Source: Microvirga vignae (GTDB lineage Bacteria > Pseudomonadota > Alphaproteobacteria > Rhizobiales > Beijerinckiaceae). From it: a stretch of 64,000 bases of DNA. A program made the position numbers and the translations under genes. Positions 16,224-24,393 of this stretch are shown one piece after another. Each line of letters begins with the position of its first letter. The first letter of the stretch is position 1. The notes beneath the pieces are model-generated. The model saw nothing but the letters and a program-made list of their open reading frames with translations, was not told where the DNA came from and did not search any database. The stretch lies in NCBI RefSeq assembly GCF_001017175.1, contig NZ_LCYG01000011.1, positions 1 to 64,000 on the forward strand, read 5' to 3'.

Positions 16224-17558
16224 TCAAGCCTTTTCGCTGCGCTCAAGGATCGGCTTGAATTGCTCCGTTGCCTTCTTCATCTCCGTGGCTGGATCAGCTC
16301 CCGCCAAGAGATTGGTGAGCCCGATACCGATGATGTCGCGAAACTCGGTGACCGGCTGAACGACGGGGAGGCCTAGCTTGCTGATCTTGCCGGATTCCAC
16401 GACCGCGTCGATCCAAGCCGGCGGCATCTTCACGCCCTTGCGGACCTCCGGATCGCTGAGGATCGAGTTACGGAATGGGACGCCACCACCGGCTTGCAGA
16501 AGCCGCGCGCCCATCAGTTTTGAAACAGCCCATTGGCAGTAAAGATAGGCTGCCTCCTTGTTCTTGCTGGCGGCGGTAACGGCGATGCCATCCCCGAACG
16601 TTGCCGAGGCTTGCGCCTTCGGCCCGCGCGGCATGACCCCATAGCCAACCTTTCCGACGACTCGTGACTTGTCCGGGTCCTCAAGAGGAGGCGCAAAGCC
16701 GACGCCATCGAGCCACATGCCGATCTTTCCTTGCAGGAAGGCCGACTGGCATTCCGACCAGTTGAATCCGGAAACTCCCTGGGGGGCCGATTTCGAGAGG
16801 AGGCGCTGATAAAGCCGCGCAGCTTCAATGGCCTCTGGCGTATCGGTCATCAGATTGCCATTCGCGTCGACAGGATCGACCCCATAGCCGAGCAGGAAGC
16901 TCGTCCAGACGGGGACATTGGCATTCTTCAGACCCCGGGCCACGAAACCGTAGGTCCCCTCCTTCGGGTCAGTCAGAGCTTCCGCCACTTTCACCATCTC
17001 GTCGAAGGTCTGTGGGTAGGCGAGCCCCTTCTTCGCGAAGAGATCCTTGTTCCAGTAAACCATCCAGTAATCGACGGAGAACGGCAGCGACAGCATCTGG
17101 CCCTGCGGATTCTTCGCATAGAGCAGCCCGGCCTGAGAGAAGTCGCTTTCGGTCAGGCTGGGATCCGTCAGCTCAGGGTTCTTCATGAATGGGCCAATGT
17201 CAGCCAGCCAGTTTGCTTTCTCGAACTGACGCTTCTGGACATGATAGCTGATGTGGATCACGTCGAAGCTCGGGCTGCCGGAATTCAGCTCGATCACGGC
17301 TTTCTGCCGCTGCTGCTGTTCCGGTGTCTGTTCAGAGGAAACCTGAATGCCGGTAAGGTCGGTGAATTCTTTTTCATACTTCTGCAGGACCTCGCCTCGC
17401 GGGCTCTTGACAAGGTTCACGCCGATCTTGGTGCCGGCGTACTTCTTCCAGTTCACATCGGCAAAGGCAGGTCCCGTGCCGCCGAGGCCGTATGCGGATG
17501 CGACCGCGCTGCTTGCCAGGAATGTGCGACGCGTGAGCGAGCCAAAGGTCTTGGCCAT
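16224..17558 (-). CDS. ABC transporter sugar-binding protein (extracellular solute-binding family 1)
   Basis: A 444-residue periplasmic protein. The N-terminus SLTRRTFLASSAVASAYG looks like a twin-arginine signal, cleaved after about residue 33 (PAFA). The mature protein has the family 1 pattern: YEKEFTDLTGIQVS near the start, DVIHISYH, LPFSVDYWMVYWNKDLF and a Trp/Tyr-rich sugar cleft. The ATG at 17558 has GGGAGGGAA ahead of it. It diverges from the DapA-family gene by 137 bases, so both are probably controlled by the GntR regulator at 18586. The ligand is likely a sugar, sugar acid or polyol. Confidence 0.92.
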   Translation of the reverse strand: MAKTFGSLTRRTFLASSAVASAYGLGGTGPAFADVNWKKYAGTKIGVNLVKSPRGEVLQKYEKEFTDLTGIQVSSEQTPEQQQRQKAVIELNSGSPSFDVIHISYHVQKRQFEKANWLADIGPFMKNPELTDPSLTESDFSQAGLLYAKNPQGQMLSLPFSVDYWMVYWNKDLFAKKGLAYPQTFDEMVKVAEALTDPKEGTYGFVARGLKNANVPVWTSFLLGYGVDPVDANGNLMTDTPEAIEAARLYQRLLSKSAPQGVSGFNWSECQSAFLQGKIGMWLDGVGFAPPLEDPDKSRVVGKVGYGVMPRGPKAQASATFGDGIAVTAASKNKEAAYLYCQWAVSKLMGARLLQAGGGVPFRNSILSDPEVRKGVKMPPAWIDAVVESGKISKLGLPVVQPVTEFRDIIGIGLTNLLAGADPATEMKKATEQFKPILERSEKA

Positions 17559-17634
17559 TGTCAGTTCCCTCCCTGTTTCACCGTAACGGCCTCTTCGGGC
17601 TCTTTTCTGTGCTTGCAACCGATTAAGCACCGAG

Positions 17635-17644
17635 TAACATGTTA
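17635..17644. promoter_or_regulatory. Candidate operator in the divergent sugar-transport/lyase promoter region
   Basis: TAACATGTTA is a perfect palindrome, directly followed by GTGTCAACAC (arms GTGT/ACAC) at 17645-17654. Both sit midway between the divergent transport and DapA-family genes. GntR-family sites are short palindromes of this kind, and a GntR gene lies in the right-hand operon. Confidence 0.4.
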
Positions 17645-17695
17645 GTGTCAACACAACATTTGATCCGGCCTTCTTTCAGGCCTCTGGAGGCTCTC

Positions 17696-18589
17696 TTGTC
17701 CCTCAGCTTCGGCATCAGTCCCGCTCTCGTCACTCCCTTTGCGGAGGGCAAAGTTGACGTTCAACGCCTCGCCCATCACGCGAAGGATTGCCTCGCCCGT
17801 GGCTGCCGAACGGCGACGATCTTCGGGACCACAGGCGAAGGCCCCTCCGTGGGTGCTGCTGAGCGGGAGCGTGTTGCCAAGGACCTCATCAACCTCGGCA
17901 TTCTGCCGGAACAACTGGTGGAGGGCGTTATTGCCTGCTCGCTGGAGGAGGCCGCTTACAGCACGGGCCAAGCGTTGCGCCGTGGCGCTCACGCCGTCCT
18001 TCTGGCGCCTCCTTTCTATTTCAGGCCGGTGCCCGACGAGGCCGTATTTGCCTGGTACGCGGCAGTTTTCGAGGCAGTCGGCAGCGATCTTCGGGATGTG
18101 ATCCTCTATCACATCCCTGGCATGACCGGCGTGCCACTGTCGCACGCTGTCATCGCTCGCCTCATCGAGCGTTATCCTCACGCGATCAGGGGCGTCAAAG
18201 ACAGCGCATGCGACGCCGAGGCGACGTTCGCGCTGCTCAAGGCTTTTCCTCACCTCGACATTCTTGTCGGTGACGAGACCTATCTCGGGCGCGCATGTGC
18301 GGCGGGCGCAGCAGGCTCCATCTGCGGCGTTGCCAATATTCTTCCCGAAGCCGTCATCGCCCTGGCGGAGAGTGGTCACGACGATCCTCGCGTCGTCGCA
18401 CTCGTTCAGGAGATCACCCGCCACCCTGTGGTTCCAATGGTGAAGGCACTTGTAGCATATACCAAAGGAGACCGCGTCTGGGCGGCTCCAAGACCGCCCC
18501 TCCCCGCTCTGGACCAGCAGAGCATTGCCCAAGCCGTTGCGCTCCTTGAGCCGTTCGGCCTTTCGGCGACTGCGATCAAGCAACCATGA
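17696..18589 (+). CDS. Dihydrodipicolinate synthase (DapA)/N-acetylneuraminate lyase family enzyme
   Basis: A 297-residue class I aldolase-type TIM barrel. The Schiff-base lysine is K168 in GVKDSA, the helper tyrosine Y138 in LYHIPGMTGVP, and the oxo-acid-binding GTTGEGPS is at about 44-51. I chose the TTG at 17696 because GGAGG (17686-17690) lies five bases upstream and the protein then starts at the family boundary. An ATG at 17639 would add 19 residues and cover the operator region. Beside a sugar importer and kinase, the likely reaction is retro-aldol cleavage or dehydration of a 2-keto-3-deoxy sugar acid, not lysine synthesis. It overlaps the GntR gene by ATGA. Confidence 0.85.
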   Translation: MSLSFGISPALVTPFAEGKVDVQRLAHHAKDCLARGCRTATIFGTTGEGPSVGAAERERVAKDLINLGILPEQLVEGVIACSLEEAAYSTGQALRRGAHAVLLAPPFYFRPVPDEAVFAWYAAVFEAVGSDLRDVILYHIPGMTGVPLSHAVIARLIERYPHAIRGVKDSACDAEATFALLKAFPHLDILVGDETYLGRACAAGAAGSICGVANILPEAVIALAESGHDDPRVVALVQEITRHPVVPMVKALVAYTKGDRVWAAPRPPLPALDQQSIAQAVALLEPFGLSATAIKQP

Positions 18590-19254
18590 CCCGCCACGCG
18601 CGTCGTGCCGAACTCAAGCTCCGTGAACGGGCCTATGATGCATTCACGGAACATCTGCTGCGGAGCAAGATCAAGCCCGGTCAGTTCGTCACCCAACGAG
18701 AACTCGTGGTTCTCACAGGACAGCCTCTCGGGGCAATCCGGGAGCTGATCCCACGCCTTGAGGCCGAAGGATTGATTGTCACGGTCCCGCAGCGTGGGAT
18801 GCAGATCCTGCCTCTCGATATCGGGTTGATCCGCAATGCATTTCAGTTCCGTATGATTCTTGAGCGTGAGGCGATCTCATCTTTCTGCCAGACGGCCAGC
18901 GACGAAGCGATCGAGCGGCTCGAGGCCATTCACCAGTCAATTATCGTGTCGGCGCAGAAAGGCGTGACTGACGAACTTGTCGCCGAGGCTCAACAGGTTG
19001 ATCGCGAATTCCATGAGACAGTCGTGGACGAGCTCAACAATGATATTATATCGAAGGCCTACCGGGTCAATTGGATCAAAGTGCGTCTCATTCGCCAGAA
19101 TGAAACGAGCCTCGACAAAGAACTTGTGATACCCGTAATGCAGGAGCACCTCGTTATCATTTCAGCGATGAAGCGACGAGACGCCGCCGCTGCCGTGGAT
19201 GCCGCCGTGGCGCATATCATGAATGCCCGCTCGAGGGCTATCAATCTGGAATAA
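18586..19254 (+). CDS. GntR family transcriptional regulator (FadR/FCD type)
   Basis: A 222-residue regulator: winged HTH at about 10-75 (RERAYDAFTEHLLRSKIKPGQFV, recognition helix around PLGAIRELIPRLEAEGL) and an all-helical FCD effector domain at about 85-215, with the metal/ligand-binding pattern D-x3-H in DREFHETV. It is translationally coupled to the DapA-family gene and probably represses the divergent transporter and its own operon until the substrate or its oxo-acid binds. Confidence 0.9.
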   Translation: MTRHARRAELKLRERAYDAFTEHLLRSKIKPGQFVTQRELVVLTGQPLGAIRELIPRLEAEGLIVTVPQRGMQILPLDIGLIRNAFQFRMILEREAISSFCQTASDEAIERLEAIHQSIIVSAQKGVTDELVAEAQQVDREFHETVVDELNNDIISKAYRVNWIKVRLIRQNETSLDKELVIPVMQEHLVIISAMKRRDAAAAVDAAVAHIMNARSRAINLE

Positions 19255-19288
19255 CAGCCCCTGCCCTTTGGTTCATGAGCAATACAGG

Positions 19289-20272
19289 ATGCACCGCCCT
19301 ACGATGGCGGATCGAGATACTCGGACCCCGGCGATGAACGAAAAGCCTGTGATCTGCCTAGGATGCGCTTTCTGGGACACCATCTTCAAGGTCGATCATA
19401 TCCCCGGTCACGGTACCAAGATACTACCCGAGAAAGCCGTTCAGGCTGCGTCCGGAATGGCGACGGCAGCCGCCATCACAATCGCTCGCCTTGGCGGACA
19501 TGTCGAACTCTGGGCGCGCATCGGCGAGGATCCAGCCGGCGACAGCTTCTTGCTCGATCTGTCACAAGAGGCAGTCGGAATCGATCATATTCGCAGGATC
19601 GAGGGCGCCCGTACAGCATTCTCCACCATTCTCGTCGACAGCGCCGGCGAAAGGCTGGTCGTGCCCTACACCGACCCATCACTGGACCATGACCCGAGTT
19701 GGCTGCCTCTTCATAAGATCGCAGAAGCAAGCGCCGTTCTTGTCGACATGCGATGGATGGAAGGAGCAAGAGCCGTGCTGACTGAGGCACGCCGTCACGG
19801 CATACCGACCATTCTTGATGCAGATATTGCACCTCCTGATGCGCTTCGGGAGATGATCTCGCTTGCCGATCACGTTCTGTTTTCGGAGCCGGCGCTGATG
19901 TCTCTTACAACCGACGTATCGCCCAGAGGGGCATTGCTGGATATCGTCGATGATCTAAAGGCGGAGGTCGTGGGTGTGACACTTGGCGCCGCTGGTGCAT
20001 TGATATGGCAGCGCGGACGGTCGGAAGGCATTTTATATGAGCTTCCATCCCTACCCATTCGCGCCGTGGATACCTTGAATGCGGGCGACGTCTGGCACGG
20101 CGCATACGTCTATGGCCTGGTCAATAATTGGGGGATATTGCGGTCTGTGCAGATGGCCAACGTCGCGGCTGCCATCAAGTGCGAGTCTTTCGGAGGCCGT
20201 CTCGGCTCTCCCCGCCTGCCTGAACTGCTCGAGCGAAGTCTGGCTCTCCAAGCACCGTTCGCGGATATCTAG
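19289..20272 (+). CDS. PfkB family sugar kinase
   Basis: A PfkB/ribokinase-fold kinase of about 327 residues. It begins with VICLGCAFWDTIFKVDHIPG, has a GG-type substrate lid region with AASGMATAAAITIARLGG, and ends with the signature DTLNAGDVWHGAYVYG, whose AGD aspartate is the catalytic base. The signature departs from the common DTTGAGDTF form. Start choice is uncertain: ATGs at 19289, 19304 and 19334 are in frame and none has a strong ribosome site; conserved sequence begins just after the last. It follows the GntR gene by 34 bases and probably phosphorylates the sugar acid handled by the DapA-family enzyme. Confidence 0.85.
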   Translation: MHRPTMADRDTRTPAMNEKPVICLGCAFWDTIFKVDHIPGHGTKILPEKAVQAASGMATAAAITIARLGGHVELWARIGEDPAGDSFLLDLSQEAVGIDHIRRIEGARTAFSTILVDSAGERLVVPYTDPSLDHDPSWLPLHKIAEASAVLVDMRWMEGARAVLTEARRHGIPTILDADIAPPDALREMISLADHVLFSEPALMSLTTDVSPRGALLDIVDDLKAEVVGVTLGAAGALIWQRGRSEGILYELPSLPIRAVDTLNAGDVWHGAYVYGLVNNWGILRSVQMANVAAAIKCESFGGRLGSPRLPELLERSLALQAPFADI

Positions 20273-20292
20273 GACCAGATGAAACTGGTCCT
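20271..20292 (+). terminator. Terminator-like hairpin after the PfkB kinase
   Basis: AGGACCAG and CTGGTCCT form an 8-bp perfect stem with a six-base loop, beginning inside the kinase stop codon. The DNA downstream (TTTTCTATTTTG at about 20310) is T-rich. It fits an intrinsic terminator closing the operon. Confidence 0.6.
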
Positions 20293-20407
20293 GCCATTCC
20301 AGTAACTGCAATTTTCTATTTTGTCCTTCTCGCCATCTCCGGTTCAGGTTGAATTGAGGTGAAGAGCGAGAGCATCTGAATGTCCACTCTTCGTCGCCAA
20401 TGCGGAA

Positions 20408-20434
20408 ATCAGGATAAGGTCAGCTCCATGCCAG
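20408..20434 (-). repeat. Dispersed repeat reading WHGADLILIS on the minus strand, copy 1
   Basis: On the minus strand this segment reads NWHGADLILIS; the same words (WHGAELILIS) recur in an equally intergenic setting at 43137-43163. The shared DNA core is ATCAGGATAAG. It is best seen as a repeat unit rather than a peptide gene. Confidence 0.5.
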
Positions 20435-20549
20435 TTCCTTACCTTCGACGCGTGGATTGGCGACATTGGTCCCCGGTCCAGATGCACCTTGTTGTTGGCT
20501 GGCGCTGGTACAGGGCTCTCTATGAATTGCTCGAGCGCTTCAATGGACA

Positions 20550-20693
20550 CAAGCGACCCGTCAGCCGGAAATGGCATGCCGACGAAACTTACATCAAGGT
20601 CCGGGGCATTGGATGTATCTCTACCACGCCTTCGACAGCAACGGTCGCGCGGTCGAGTTTCGATTTGGCAAACGACGAAACGTCACTGCTTAG
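20550..20693 (+). pseudogene. IS6 family transposase remnant
   Basis: The forward frame reads RKWHADETYIKVRG, the conserved catalytic-Asp segment of IS6-type DDE transposases. After about 20608 the homology continues in another frame as WMYLYHAFDSNGRAVEFRFG and KRRNVTA, then stops at TAG 20691-20693. Both ends of the element and most of the gene are missing. I found no terminal inverted repeats. Confidence 0.75.
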
Positions 20694-20750
20694 CATGACC
20701 TAAACAGTGAGCGGACCTTGCAGAGTGCAGCCGAACCAAGTCGTTCGGCA

Positions 20751-20981
20751 CTAACGGGCATCGGCTCTGGTCCGGAGTTCGGCAATCTGGCGGACATAGG
20801 GTTCCCGGCGCTCGATGTGGCGCTGCCGTACCGTGTCCAGGATCATTGCCCTAAGGTCAGGCTTGGCCGTTGCTCGGATTCGGGCCAGCTCGAACTCGTA
20901 CTCGACATCGATGTTAGAAAGTGTCGTGGACAGGATCGAAATGAGCTCAGTAACCTGATTATCGTTCGCAGCCGTGTCCAT
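20751..20981 (-). CDS. Small hypothetical protein
   Basis: A 76-residue soluble, probably alpha-helical protein beginning MDTAANDNQVTELISILS and ending in an Arg-rich helix (REPYVRQIAELRTRADAR). The ATG at 20981 has AAGGGA nine bases ahead; the frame is open further upstream but without another good start. The MxxAANDN-type start is common among short rhizobial hypothetical proteins. No function can be assigned. Confidence 0.5.
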   Translation of the reverse strand: MDTAANDNQVTELISILSTTLSNIDVEYEFELARIRATAKPDLRAMILDTVRQRHIERREPYVRQIAELRTRADAR

Positions 20982-21416
20982 TGGCCTGTGTCCCTTCCCT
21001 AGCATGCTTTTTGAGGCTGACCTGATAACCTGGCTGTGCTGCGCCTGCTCCCGGCAGAAGGATCCCGTCGGGCGGGTCCGTTGCGAAAGGAGCCGGTTCG
21101 GGGATGGCAGTGCATCCGTGCCACCCCCGTAGGCCGTTCCTCGATTGGTGTGGCGTCTCCCTGCCTCTTTGGGCAGGTCTCTCCCTAAACTGCAGGTGCC
21201 GATCTGCCGATCGCAGCCTGCCATTAACCTGAGTTAACTTCCGGCAGTGACAGACAACAGTCGGGACTTCCCTACGGACTGTTCCGCAAGGGCCTATGGA
21301 CCCGACGATCCACATTCCAAGGTCGCCCAATGAAGGACTGTGCCTCTTCCAGGCAGGAGCTGGGCGAAGATGTCCTAAAGCCTATATTCCTCACCCAGAG
21401 CAGGTTCCTTGCCATG

Positions 21417-21644
21417 ATGCCCCTGTACTTCCTTCACATCCGAAACGGGGACAAGCTTGAGATCGATCCAGACGGCATGGAGCTGCCTGACCAGGATGCT
21501 GCTCTTATAGAGGCTCTGAAAGTTGCACGGGAACTTCTGGACGAGGTGGCTGACCTGGGACGGGATGCGGTTATCGAGATCGCTGATGGAACCGGCGAAA
21601 CGGTCTTGACCGTGCCATTCTCGGACGCCGTTCGACCCCATTAA
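21417..21644 (+). CDS. DUF6894 family small protein
   Basis: A 75-residue protein with the DUF6894 pattern: MPLYFLHIRNGDKLEIDPDG at the start, then an acidic stretch and a helix (DAALIEALKVARELLDEV) and a final strand motif (IEIADGTGETVLTVPFSDAV). It is abundant in Hyphomicrobiales and of unknown function. Two consecutive ATGs (21414, 21417) could serve as start; the second gives the family MP-YF beginning. Confidence 0.75.
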   Translation: MPLYFLHIRNGDKLEIDPDGMELPDQDAALIEALKVARELLDEVADLGRDAVIEIADGTGETVLTVPFSDAVRPH

Positions 21645-21700
21645 GGGAAAGGACGCGACTCTACGAACGCAGAACATGCCGCATCTCATCACATCATGCG

Positions 21701-21738
21701 CGATCAGCGCTGCCTGTCCCGATCAGCGCTGCCTGTCC
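21701..21738. repeat. Exact 19-bp tandem duplication at the end of the LuxR gene
   Basis: CGATCAGCGCTGCCTGTCC occurs twice in direct contact. The inner copy contains the last codons and the stop (21723-21725) of the neighbouring sensor/regulator gene; the outer copy duplicates them beyond the stop. Confidence 0.9.
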
Positions 21739-23660
21739 TGTAATTTAGGTTGCAAGCCAGCAGCAACCGCGATCTGAACCAGCTCGGGCAGGCTCTGAGC
21801 GCCAAGACGTTCCATGATGCGGGCCCGATGTGCCTCCACCGTGCGCGGGCTAAGCCCGAGGTCTCGAGCAATCGTCTTGTTGGTGCCCCCGGACAGTAGT
21901 CCATCCAGCACCTCCCGTTCGCGTGGCGGCAGTGCCGCAATGAGCGCCTTCAAGCGTTCGGCGGCCTGATCCCGCTCTGCCCTTTCCTGAATTGTCGCCT
22001 GAGCTGAGGCAAGCGCATCCAGAAGTTGTTCGGGACGATACGGCACGTCAAGAAAGTCCACGGCTCCGGCCTTCATCGCCCGGATCCCGAGCGATACGTT
22101 TCCGCCGGTTTCGCCAATCACGATCACCGGCAGGCCCGCACGCCGGAACTTCAGTTCCGTGGGGATCGTCAGTTCGCCAGTCTCGGGACCGCGAATATCG
22201 AGCACCACACAGCCAGGCACCAGCACCGGCGCCACCTCAAGGAAGGAGCGCGCCGAGGCAAACGTCTTCACCTCATAGCCGGCCCCCTGGAGCAGAAGAC
22301 ACAGATCCCGGCGTGAGGCCTCATTGCTATCCACCACGTAGACCTCGGATCCATCATGCTGGGTGATGTCCTTGGCGATGCCGGCGATCCGTCGGATCTT
22401 CCGATGCTCGTCAAGGATCGGGAACCCGGTGGAGTGAATGTGGCGCATGCTTCCGTCAGGTCGAATGATGCGGTACTCCTGAACGACAGTCTCGCCCCGC
22501 AGGACCCGATCGTTGGTCTGGGATGCGCGCTCCCGATCCTCGGGATGAACGGTTTCGACCCATTGGTCACGGCGGTGGAAAGCATCGGGAGACCAGCCCC
22601 AGACGCGCTCGAAGGCGGGGCTGACGTATTCCATCTGCAACGTTTCAGCGTTCATGATCCAGAGCACATCGGCTGAGTGCTCGGCGAACTGCCGGAAACG
22701 CTCCTCGCTCTCCCGCAGGGCGGTTTCTGCCCGCGCTCGCAGGACCGAGGTCCAGGTGCGTTCGGCGACCTCCTGCACCAGCTTCACTTCATCCTCGCGC
22801 CAATAACGAGGCGCGGTGTGGTGGACATAGAGCGACGCGACCAAGCGACCGTCTCGGATGAGCGGCGCGAGGATGGTGGCGCGCTTGCCGGTGCGGAGAA
22901 ACTCGGCGGCGATACGCTCCTCCGCAGTGCGGGAATCTAACAGAGCATCCTCGATGCACACCGTCTGCCCGGCCTCAAGCTCGCTGCGGATCGCCGGCCC
23001 AAACTCGTCGAGGCTGTATTGGCCGGCAAAGGTCGGATTCGTGCCCTCGCTCCAGTCGCGCTCGACCGTAAAGGACTTGCCGCTTTCGCTGAGTTCCGCA
23101 TAGCCGACGCGACTAGTCTTCAGGTGCCGACCGAGCATCTCTGCGGCCGTGGCCATGACCTCGCACCCCTCGGCTATACCGCGCAGGCGGGTACTCAGAT
23201 CGACCAGGAAACGAAGCCGCTGCTCGCCGAGCACCCGCTCCGTGGTCTCATGGATGACGATGAGGATGCCACCCACGTCACCAAGTTCGTCCATGACGGG
23301 ACTGAACGAGCCATTCCACCACGTCGTCTCGGGATAACCTTTGCGCTGAATGATATCGACAGGCACATCCTCAACGTAAACTGCTTCTCCCCGACGCGCC
23401 TGCACGACGAGCGGAGAAACGACATGCCAGATCTCCGCCCAAGCCTGCGGCAGGGACTGCCCGAGCGCCTCCGGTCTCAATCCACGCAATGGCAGACAGG
23501 CATCATTGTAGAAGGTGACCAGTTCTGGTCCCCATAGCATGTAGGTGGGAAGCTTGGACCGGAGCATATTGCTGAGCGTGACGCAGAGTGAGGGTGGCCA
23601 AGTCTCGACGGGACCGAGAGGCGAGTCGGACCAGTCATAGGCCTGGATGCGGCTCCCCAT
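21723..23660 (-). CDS. PAS-GAF-PAS-receiver-LuxR sensor/regulator with a degenerate receiver
   Basis: A 645-residue cytoplasmic protein. Domains: N-terminal PAS (about 5-140, of the kind that opens many rhizobial hybrid kinases), GAF (about 150-310), PAS with PAC segment (about 318-435), FixJ-like receiver (437-553) and a LuxR/FixJ HTH (577-640, LPPREREVLDGLLSGGTNKTIA). There is no kinase domain. In the receiver the phospho-acceptor D488 (VVLDIRGPE) is present, but the acidic pair is reduced to D444-Ser-Asn and the conserved Lys is replaced by V539 (FLDVPYRP), so phosphorelay is doubtful. The ATG at 23660 has GGAGG seven bases upstream; the frame extends 12 codons further to a TTG. Probably a one-component regulator sensing a ligand or light/redox through PAS/GAF. 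Confidence 0.85.
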   Translation of the reverse strand: MGSRIQAYDWSDSPLGPVETWPPSLCVTLSNMLRSKLPTYMLWGPELVTFYNDACLPLRGLRPEALGQSLPQAWAEIWHVVSPLVVQARRGEAVYVEDVPVDIIQRKGYPETTWWNGSFSPVMDELGDVGGILIVIHETTERVLGEQRLRFLVDLSTRLRGIAEGCEVMATAAEMLGRHLKTSRVGYAELSESGKSFTVERDWSEGTNPTFAGQYSLDEFGPAIRSELEAGQTVCIEDALLDSRTAEERIAAEFLRTGKRATILAPLIRDGRLVASLYVHHTAPRYWREDEVKLVQEVAERTWTSVLRARAETALRESEERFRQFAEHSADVLWIMNAETLQMEYVSPAFERVWGWSPDAFHRRDQWVETVHPEDRERASQTNDRVLRGETVVQEYRIIRPDGSMRHIHSTGFPILDEHRKIRRIAGIAKDITQHDGSEVYVVDSNEASRRDLCLLLQGAGYEVKTFASARSFLEVAPVLVPGCVVLDIRGPETGELTIPTELKFRRAGLPVIVIGETGGNVSLGIRAMKAGAVDFLDVPYRPEQLLDALASAQATIQERAERDQAAERLKALIAALPPREREVLDGLLSGGTNKTIARDLGLSPRTVEAHRARIMERLGAQSLPELVQIAVAAGLQPKLQDRQR

Positions 23661-23973
23661 GGTGCCGCCTCCGCTCAAAAACTGCATGGTACTCAACCCG
23701 CCGACCCTCCTGCCTCCTATGGTTCGAGTTGATCATGCCATCTCGATCTTGGCTATATTCCGCCGCCTCATATGTTCCCCGCTTCGTATGTGCCTAGAGT
23801 ATAGGTGTCCAATAGTCGACAGGTGATGCTGATCGTCTCACATTGGCAAAAGATCCTGATCCCTGGCATGTTCCGTATTGCTACGTCGTAATCCACCGAC
23901 ATGACACAACAGGTGTATCTGAACCTTACTGTTTCCCACCGGTACCATATTTGCCCCTACGGACCGGACCTTG

Positions 23974-24007
23974 AAGCGCCCCTTGAGACGACGGGCGCTT
24001 TCTTTTT
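23974..24007 (+). terminator. Intrinsic terminator without an assigned upstream gene
   Basis: AAGCGCCC and GGGCGCTT pair perfectly around an 11-base loop and are followed by TCTTTTT. It lies about 310 bases from the start of the minus-strand LuxR gene and has no forward reading frame before it, so it may end a small non-coding RNA. Confidence 0.75.
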
Positions 24008-24146
24008 GCAGTAACAGGCCGTGCAGGAGACCCGGTCTGACAGGGTTGATCGTCGAAGACTAGATGACGCTCTGAAGGCCGGAAGCTTGTGCTCGGGCTC
24101 CCCAGAGGCCAATCTGCCCTGAGAGGGCTCTTCTGCGCCAGACCGT

Positions 24147-24195
24147 GAAGTTCCCCTGCCCTTCAGAATGTCTGCTTAGGCAAGGTTAGCTGACC
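24147..24195. repeat. Dispersed repeat, CCCTGCCCTTC-GTCCG family, copy 3
   Basis: AAGTTCCCCTGCCCTTCAG, then TCTGCTTAGG and AGGTTAGCTGAC. This is the clearest copy of the family. Confidence 0.65.
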
Positions 24196-24393
24196 TCGGA
24201 TTCAGATCCGCTCTGCGCCAGGAACGGACCTGCACGTCCGCACTGGACGTAATAATCTCCAAGGCCAAGTTAAAATCGGCAGCGAAGCAATCTCTTCAGG
24301 CCTGACGCTTCATGGCTTGATGGCCCACCAGACTGTTTGATGCTACAATTCGCCTATAAGGTATAAGGGCCTCACCACCTGGGAGATCGGTGC

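Larger units (their letters stand above)
20293..20750. other. Intergenic region with repeat and transposase remnants
   Basis: No intact gene. Contains one copy of the ATCAGGATAAG repeat (20408-20434) and a frameshifted IS6-type transposase fragment (20550-20693). Confidence 0.6.
23661..24393. other. Long intergenic region with a terminator and a repeat
   Basis: No protein gene is recognisable. Contains a strong intrinsic terminator (23974-24007) not preceded by any gene on its strand, and a dispersed repeat copy (24147-24195). Confidence 0.6.
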
